Source: Fibrobacter intestinalis (GTDB lineage: Bacteria; Fibrobacterota; Fibrobacteria; Fibrobacterales; Fibrobacteraceae). From it: a stretch of 64,000 nt of DNA. Position 1 is the stretch's first letter, and the number at the start of each line of letters is the position of its first letter. The notes beneath the pieces were generated by a model, which saw only the letters and a list, made by a program, of their open reading frames with translations, did not search any database and was not told the origin of the DNA. The position numbers and the translations under genes were made by a program. Of this stretch, positions 59,403 to 64,000 are shown piece after piece. The stretch is taken from NCBI RefSeq assembly GCF_900167415.1, contig NZ_FUWU01000010.1:1-64000 (forward strand). Direction: 5' to 3'.

Positions 59403-62000
59403 TTAATTGTTATTCCAATACATAGATTCTTTTCGAATCAAAAAACGTCGAGAAAGGTCGTCCAAAGAGGCGGCAGAATCCGCATTTACAACCCCCATCA
59501 ATCCTCCGAACAACGGATACGGACTTGCCGTTCCACCTTGATCATTACAACGAACCCGAATCCATATTTTTCCACAATCCGTTTTGAGATCCAAAATATG
59601 TTCATTCAAATTGATTTCTTGCCCCCGATGATTCCGCACAACCGGCAATTGTTTTTCTTTAAATTTTTCCAATAAACCTTCGGGAATATGTTCTGGCATA
59701 TACGAATACGCAATTGAACTCGGAAAACGCGAAGATAATTTATACGAAAGAGGTTCTATATTTAAAATTTTCATTCCTCTTGGGAACGGAGCGTTAAGCT
59801 TTTCTATCAACTTGTCCTTTTCGCTCGAAAGATTTAAGGGAACAAGAGTTTCTATACCTAAAATTTCACAAACGGTTTCCAATCCTAGCGGAAGAGCGCC
59901 CATATTGACCAGACGTGGTTTAGGGCTGAAACCTTCGCTATAACGCAAAGGAATCCCGGCTATTCCAAACGAGCGAACAAAAGCGCTCAACATGTTTTGG
60001 TGAGGTAAAAATCGGCTTAATCCCGTTTTTTGGAATGTTAATTTATACGTATATCGTTCGTCATAAACAGGGCGTCTTTCCGCAACCAGTTTTCGGATTT
60101 CTTCCGGCGTCCGGCTTGGCGCCTTGTATTTTTCGGGATTCTCTGCAAGACGAACCTCTTTTCCATTGCCTGGAATGCCGCAATGCTGGCATTCTCCCCA
60201 TTTACAATTCGGAACGGGTTTCGCATTCTGAAAGACCTCTGGATTGAAGCCTTTCTGATATTCATTCCAAAGGTAGGATTTGGTGACGCCAACGTGCATA
60301 AAATCCCAAGGAAACACGCTCTCTTTTTGACGAGTTTCATAAATCCATTTTTCATCATAGCCAAAATCATTCCAGATTTTTTCCCAATCTTTGGGATGAA
60401 TTCGACGATTATCGCTTTCAAAAATCATTCCCCGCTTGTATGCTTCATAAATCATTTTTCCCAAAGTGCGATCGCCGCGGCTGTAAAAGGCTTCCAATCG
60501 AGAAGTATCCCAATCCGCCCAAGTCACTTTTACATTCGGATTTTTGTAAAAACGTCGGCGAACAAACTGGATATGCGACAACGCCAAATCCTTGTCCATA
60601 AATCCCGCCCATTGAAGCGCCGTAAACGCTTTAGGGATCAAAATTCCCATACTGACAGAAATCTGCGCCCCTTTCAGATATTTTCGTCCTATTTTAACCA
60701 GATTTTCAATCAACTGGCAAAACGCTTCCATATCTTCATCATTTTCCGTTGGAAACCCCACCATTGTGTACAACTTAATTTTATTGAACCCCGAAGAAAA
60801 TGCGTGTTCGGCGGCGTTATACATATCCTCATCAGAAATTGTTTTATTTATCATTTTGCGCAATCGTTCCGAACCGGTTTCTGGAGCAAAAGTTCCGCTA
60901 CGTCCTCCCTTCAGCGCGGCCACTTTTTCTGCTAAAGTTTGTCCAAAACTGCTCACTCGGATACTGGGAAGCGAGACGTCCACATTATCAAAAAAAGCGT
61001 CATCAATAATGGAATCCGTCAAAGCTTCGATAGGTTTATAATCCGCCGTCGAAAGGCTGAGCAGACCGAGTTCATTTTCTCCCGTAGCCTTCAGACCTTC
61101 CTTTGCCAGATCCATCACGTCATCAGGCGGTAATTCCCGACAAGGCCTATACCAAATTCCCGCTTGGCAAAAGCGACAGCCCTGAGTACAACCCCGCATC
61201 ACTTCGACGCTGAATCGATTGTGAATCAACCGCATATTCGCAATCAAATTCCGAATGGGATAATCTTCCTTTTTCAATTCGGGAATGAAAATCCGACGAA
61301 CGCCTTTTGTGTGTTCATACGAACCTGTCGCCGGCTCTGCAGGAACAAGCATTCCAAATTCACCAGAAACCACTGGACGAAAAGCCGGAACATACACGCC
61401 GTCTATTTTGGAAATCTCTTCCAGAATTTCCACGCGAGACATTCCTTTTTTTTCGCATTCCCCGACTGTTCGCAAAACATGAGGCAACAGTTCTTCTCCA
61501 TCCCCGATATTGAAAGCATCAAAAAAATCGGCAACGGGTTCCGGATTAGCCATTGCCGGGCCGCCGCCAATGACAATAGGATCTTCTTCATTCCTATCTT
61601 TAGCAAACGCAGGAATGCCCGCCAATTCCAACACATAAGGTACATTTGTAAAATTCAATTCCGTCTGCAACGTAATCCCAACCATATCAAAATCACGTAC
61701 AGGAGTCCACGTTGCATGGGTGTATAAAGGAATACCCTGTTTGCGCATCTGCTCCGCCATATCATCCCAAGGGGCGAAAGCCACTTCCATCAACAAATCG
61801 GGTTCTCGATTGACTACATGATACAAAACGCGCAAGCCATTATTAGAAAGACCTATTTCATACAAGTCCGGAAAGACAAAAGCCATTCTCGCCAAAAGCG
61901 AAGACGGATCCTTTACAACACTATTTGCTTCTCCACCCATATAACGAGCCGGGCTCTCTACAGAAGGTAAAACTTGACCGAGTTTTTCAAATATATTCAT
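59403..62000 (-). CDS. B12-binding-type radical SAM protein fused to DUF2344
   Basis: 865 residues from MNIFEKLGQVLPSVESPARY; the frame starts 16 codons earlier without support. The N-terminal half belongs to the TIGR03960-type radical SAM family, with the iron-sulfur motif CTQGCRFC (CxxxCxxC, about residue 275) and GRSGTFAPETGSERLRKMIN. The C-terminal ~230 residues (YTYKLTFQKTGLSRFLPHQN onward, with LRYSEGFSPKPRLVNMG) are a DUF2344/TIGR03936 domain. Such fusions are common, often beside ribosome or RNase E/G genes; the reaction is unknown. Confidence 0.9.
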   Translation of the reverse strand: MNIFEKLGQVLPSVESPARYMGGEANSVVKDPSSLLARMAFVFPDLYEIGLSNNGLRVLYHVVNREPDLLMEVAFAPWDDMAEQMRKQGIPLYTHATWTPVRDFDMVGITLQTELNFTNVPYVLELAGIPAFAKDRNEEDPIVIGGGPAMANPEPVADFFDAFNIGDGEELLPHVLRTVGECEKKGMSRVEILEEISKIDGVYVPAFRPVVSGEFGMLVPAEPATGSYEHTKGVRRIFIPELKKEDYPIRNLIANMRLIHNRFSVEVMRGCTQGCRFCQAGIWYRPCRELPPDDVMDLAKEGLKATGENELGLLSLSTADYKPIEALTDSIIDDAFFDNVDVSLPSIRVSSFGQTLAEKVAALKGGRSGTFAPETGSERLRKMINKTISDEDMYNAAEHAFSSGFNKIKLYTMVGFPTENDEDMEAFCQLIENLVKIGRKYLKGAQISVSMGILIPKAFTALQWAGFMDKDLALSHIQFVRRRFYKNPNVKVTWADWDTSRLEAFYSRGDRTLGKMIYEAYKRGMIFESDNRRIHPKDWEKIWNDFGYDEKWIYETRQKESVFPWDFMHVGVTKSYLWNEYQKGFNPEVFQNAKPVPNCKWGECQHCGIPGNGKEVRLAENPEKYKAPSRTPEEIRKLVAERRPVYDERYTYKLTFQKTGLSRFLPHQNMLSAFVRSFGIAGIPLRYSEGFSPKPRLVNMGALPLGLETVCEILGIETLVPLNLSSEKDKLIEKLNAPFPRGMKILNIEPLSYKLSSRFPSSIAYSYMPEHIPEGLLEKFKEKQLPVVRNHRGQEINLNEHILDLKTDCGKIWIRVRCNDQGGTASPYPLFGGLMGVVNADSAASLDDLSRRFLIRKESMYWNNN

Positions 62001-62112
62001 GTTTGCAAAATTAAAAAATTGAAATTTCGTTGTGAAAAGCATTTGCAAAATAGCCTTGTCATTTTCTTTTGGAAATCCCTATTTCATTATAATTTCTAAT
62101 TTTGCGCTCACC

Positions 62113-62478
62113 ATGCGACTTTTACTTCAGTTAGCGTTAATTTTTGCCGTGTGCTTTATCGGCGATTTTCTACATCGAGTCTGCGGCGTCCCTCTCCCCG
62201 GCAACATCTTAGCGATGCTCATCCTCTTTTTGTTACTTTGTACAAAAATAGTCAAAGTGGAGCAAATCGCAGAAATTTCGGATTTCTTTTTGAAGCGACT
62301 TCCCTTTTTCTTTTTGCCACCCGCCGTTGGCATTCTAGCCGTGTACGACATTTTAAAAGGCCAGATATTGATTCTCGTTTTTTTGTGTATTCTCGCTACA
62401 ATTATCACACTTGCCGTATCCGGAAAAGTCACCGATATACTTGTCGCTTTTTCAGAAAAGAGAAAACACCATGAATGA
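62113..62478 (+). CDS. lrgA: LrgA/CidA-family holin-like membrane protein
   Basis: About 121 residues with four membrane helices. Hallmarks are GVPLPGNILAMLILFLLL and the following KVEQIAEISDFFLKRLPFFFLPPAVG. The ATG at 62113 lies 22 bp after a TATAAT. The family controls murein hydrolase activity and has also been tied to pyruvate or metabolite transport. It overlaps lrgB by 8 nt. Confidence 0.9.
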   Translation: MRLLLQLALIFAVCFIGDFLHRVCGVPLPGNILAMLILFLLLCTKIVKVEQIAEISDFFLKRLPFFFLPPAVGILAVYDILKGQILILVFLCILATIITLAVSGKVTDILVAFSEKRKHHE

Positions 62479-63163
62479 AGTTTTAGAAACGCCTTTCTTT
62501 GGAGCCGTTCTCACTATGATTGCTTATGAAACCGGCGTCTATTTCAGCCGCCGATTTAAATTAGCCATTTGCAATCCTATGCTCATCGCCAGCATTTTAA
62601 TCATCGGGTTTCTTTTGATTTCAGGAATCAGCCTAGAAACATATAACATTGGAGGCGATTACATCTCTATTTTTTTAGCTCCGGCGACAGCCGTACTCGC
62701 TATTCCTCTTTATAAGCAGATCAACAATCTCAAGAAAAATTTACTCCCTATTTTAATCGGCATTATCGCGGGTTCGCTGACCTCTTTTATCATCGTCGTT
62801 TTATGTGCAAAACTTTTTTGCTTAGAACACTTATTGCAACTTTCTCTACTGCCAAAATCCATCACCATTCCTATGGGCATCGAACTTTCTAAACAAATCG
62901 GAGCCGTTCCTGCAATCACCATCGCATCCATTGTAATCACCGGAATTACCGGAGGGGTTGTAGCTCCTGTCGTATGTCGAATTTTGAAAATCAAAAATCC
63001 CGTGGCGCAAGGAATCGCCATAGGAACTGCTGCTCATGCGATTGGAACCGCCAAAGCCATTGAAATGGGAGAAGTCCAAGGAGCCATGAGTTCACTAGCC
63101 ATCGGCGTTACCGGCGTTTTTACAACGATATTGGTTCCTATACTATTGCATTTTTTTCATTAG
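62471..63163 (+). CDS. lrgB: LrgB/CidB-family membrane protein
   Basis: 230 residues, six or seven membrane helices. Family signatures are PLYKQINNLKKN, SLLPKSITIPMGIELSKQIG, GITGGVVAPVV and GIAIGTAAHAIGTAKAIEMG. It partners LrgA. The start overlaps the lrgA stop by 8 nt. Confidence 0.92.
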   Translation: MNEVLETPFFGAVLTMIAYETGVYFSRRFKLAICNPMLIASILIIGFLLISGISLETYNIGGDYISIFLAPATAVLAIPLYKQINNLKKNLLPILIGIIAGSLTSFIIVVLCAKLFCLEHLLQLSLLPKSITIPMGIELSKQIGAVPAITIASIVITGITGGVVAPVVCRILKIKNPVAQGIAIGTAAHAIGTAKAIEMGEVQGAMSSLAIGVTGVFTTILVPILLHFFH

Positions 63164-63183
63164 AGCTTGCTGGCAAATTCCAT

Positions 63184-64000
63184 CTATTTCATTTGCTTTT
63201 CCCAAAACGCTATCGCTTCGTCAATCCAGCCTTCTGCAACTGTTCCGCGCCCAAGCCCGAATCCGTGAGGAAGACCGGGATAATGGTGAAACTCCGTCGC
63301 AATACCAAGACGGCTCATCCCTTCTAATCGAGATTGCATGATTTTCCAATTTACAATCCCATCCATCTCTCCAACACAAGCGTATGTAGGCGGATCCATT
63401 TTCGAATATTCAGAATGCCCCGTATACTGCATAATGACCGCCGCCGGCTTTGGGATATTTTCTACGCCGAACGCCGCCGCACCATAAGTGCCGAGGTAAG
63501 CCGCCATCCGTCCGCCGGCACTTCCGCCCCACAGCGAATAATCAATCGTTGAAACGCCCAATTCTTTTGCATGTTCAAAGATGAATGTGAGTGCACGCGC
63601 CAAATCTTCGCAAGCGGTCTGCGCTCCAGGACGATATATTAAAGCAAAGGCATTCCATCCTTTTTTGAAAGAGTCAACGCATGGGGAAAACTGTCGTGCA
63701 TGGCTCCCACATAAGCAAATCCGCCCCCCCGCATTGCACACAGCAAAAGGCGCGTCTTCATTTCCTTTGAAGAAAAAAAATTCCGGTATTTGCTTTTGCC
63801 GGATCCGCTGCTTTTTCTTCTTCCATGTAAATATCATAAAACACCCGATTTCCCTGAAGCGTCTGATTTTTCAAGTAATTGCAAATTTCCACGGTCATTT
63901 CCGAATCGATATGACTATACCAAGCAAGTCGCAAATTTCCCAGCCTCATTCCGCTGTAATAACCGCTATCGACAGGAAAAATCAACCGTCCCCAACTGCC
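63184..64000 (-). pseudogene. Alpha/beta-hydrolase (esterase-like) gene with frameshifts, cut by the window end
   Basis: The coding pattern continues across three frame changes, each at a homopolymer: a T8/A8 run near 63771, a G8/C8 run near 63726 and an A6 run near 63666. Piecing the frames together gives a typical esterase: nucleophile elbow GGSAGG (serine), GEMDGIVN and LPHGFGLG (His). The first part (LAWYSHIDSEMTVEICNYLK) runs to the window edge, so the true start is outside. Frame changes at homopolymers are as likely to be sequence errors as mutations. Substrate unknown; acetyl-ester hydrolysis is plausible in a fibre degrader. Confidence 0.75.

Overview
The window looks like a piece of a Fibrobacter-lineage chromosome (phylum Fibrobacterota). 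Three family signatures support this: a Fibrobacter succinogenes major-paralogous-domain (FISUMP) protein at 35071-35664, a TIGR02147-type Fibrobacter paralogous-family protein at 50149-50976, and a lipoprotein with a long Ser/Ala linker at 10405-11655. No tRNA or rRNA gene, CRISPR array, integrase or transposase was recognised.

Most of the window is ordinary housekeeping sequence. 1445-11655 carries rnc, a peptide-type ABC binding lipoprotein, a TrxB-like reductase, coaBC, a degenerate uracil-DNA-glycosylase-fold protein, dnaB, mlaE/mlaF and the Ser-rich lipoprotein. 13460-16033 is an RND/MMPL exporter. 25568-28678 is an LtaS-type sulfatase plus a glycosyltransferase. 37311-46285 is thrS followed by the classic rimP-nusA-infB-rbfA-truB-ribF translation operon, all on the minus strand. 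46377-63163 holds mazG, dprA, an FtsB-like protein, mutL, a large metalloprotease/propeller/barrel protein, a flavodiiron protein, a B12-type radical SAM/DUF2344 fusion and lrgAB. The window ends in a broken alpha/beta hydrolase.

Two accessory regions stand out. (1) 16063-25664 is a type I restriction-modification island (hsdM, broken rhuM, hsdS with twin TRDs, AbiC-like gene, intact rhuM, hsdR). It is bounded by two perfect 156-bp direct repeats that copy the 3' end and downstream flank of the neighbouring sulfatase gene, and it encodes no recombinase. (2) 28750-37300 is a mosaic of a 41-bp tandem repeat, a Phd/ParE toxin-antitoxin module, a GNAT/small-protein pair and a four-gene operon of mostly unknown secreted or nuclease-like proteins. 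It also holds an N-terminally truncated second thrS copy interrupted by five short palindrome-bearing inserts, and two copies of an apparently undescribed structured element. Base-pair covariation and G-U wobbles indicate that this element is a minus-strand RNA of about 240 nt ending in a U tract. In both regions the cargo lies just downstream of an intact gene (sulfatase, thrS), with a second copy of that gene's 3' part at the far edge. This suggests, without proof, a shared insertion route.

A further recurring pattern is a TATATT -10 element 6-7 nt before the start codon of three genes without a Shine-Dalgarno sequence, and 10 nt before a fourth. This points to leaderless or nearly leaderless transcripts.
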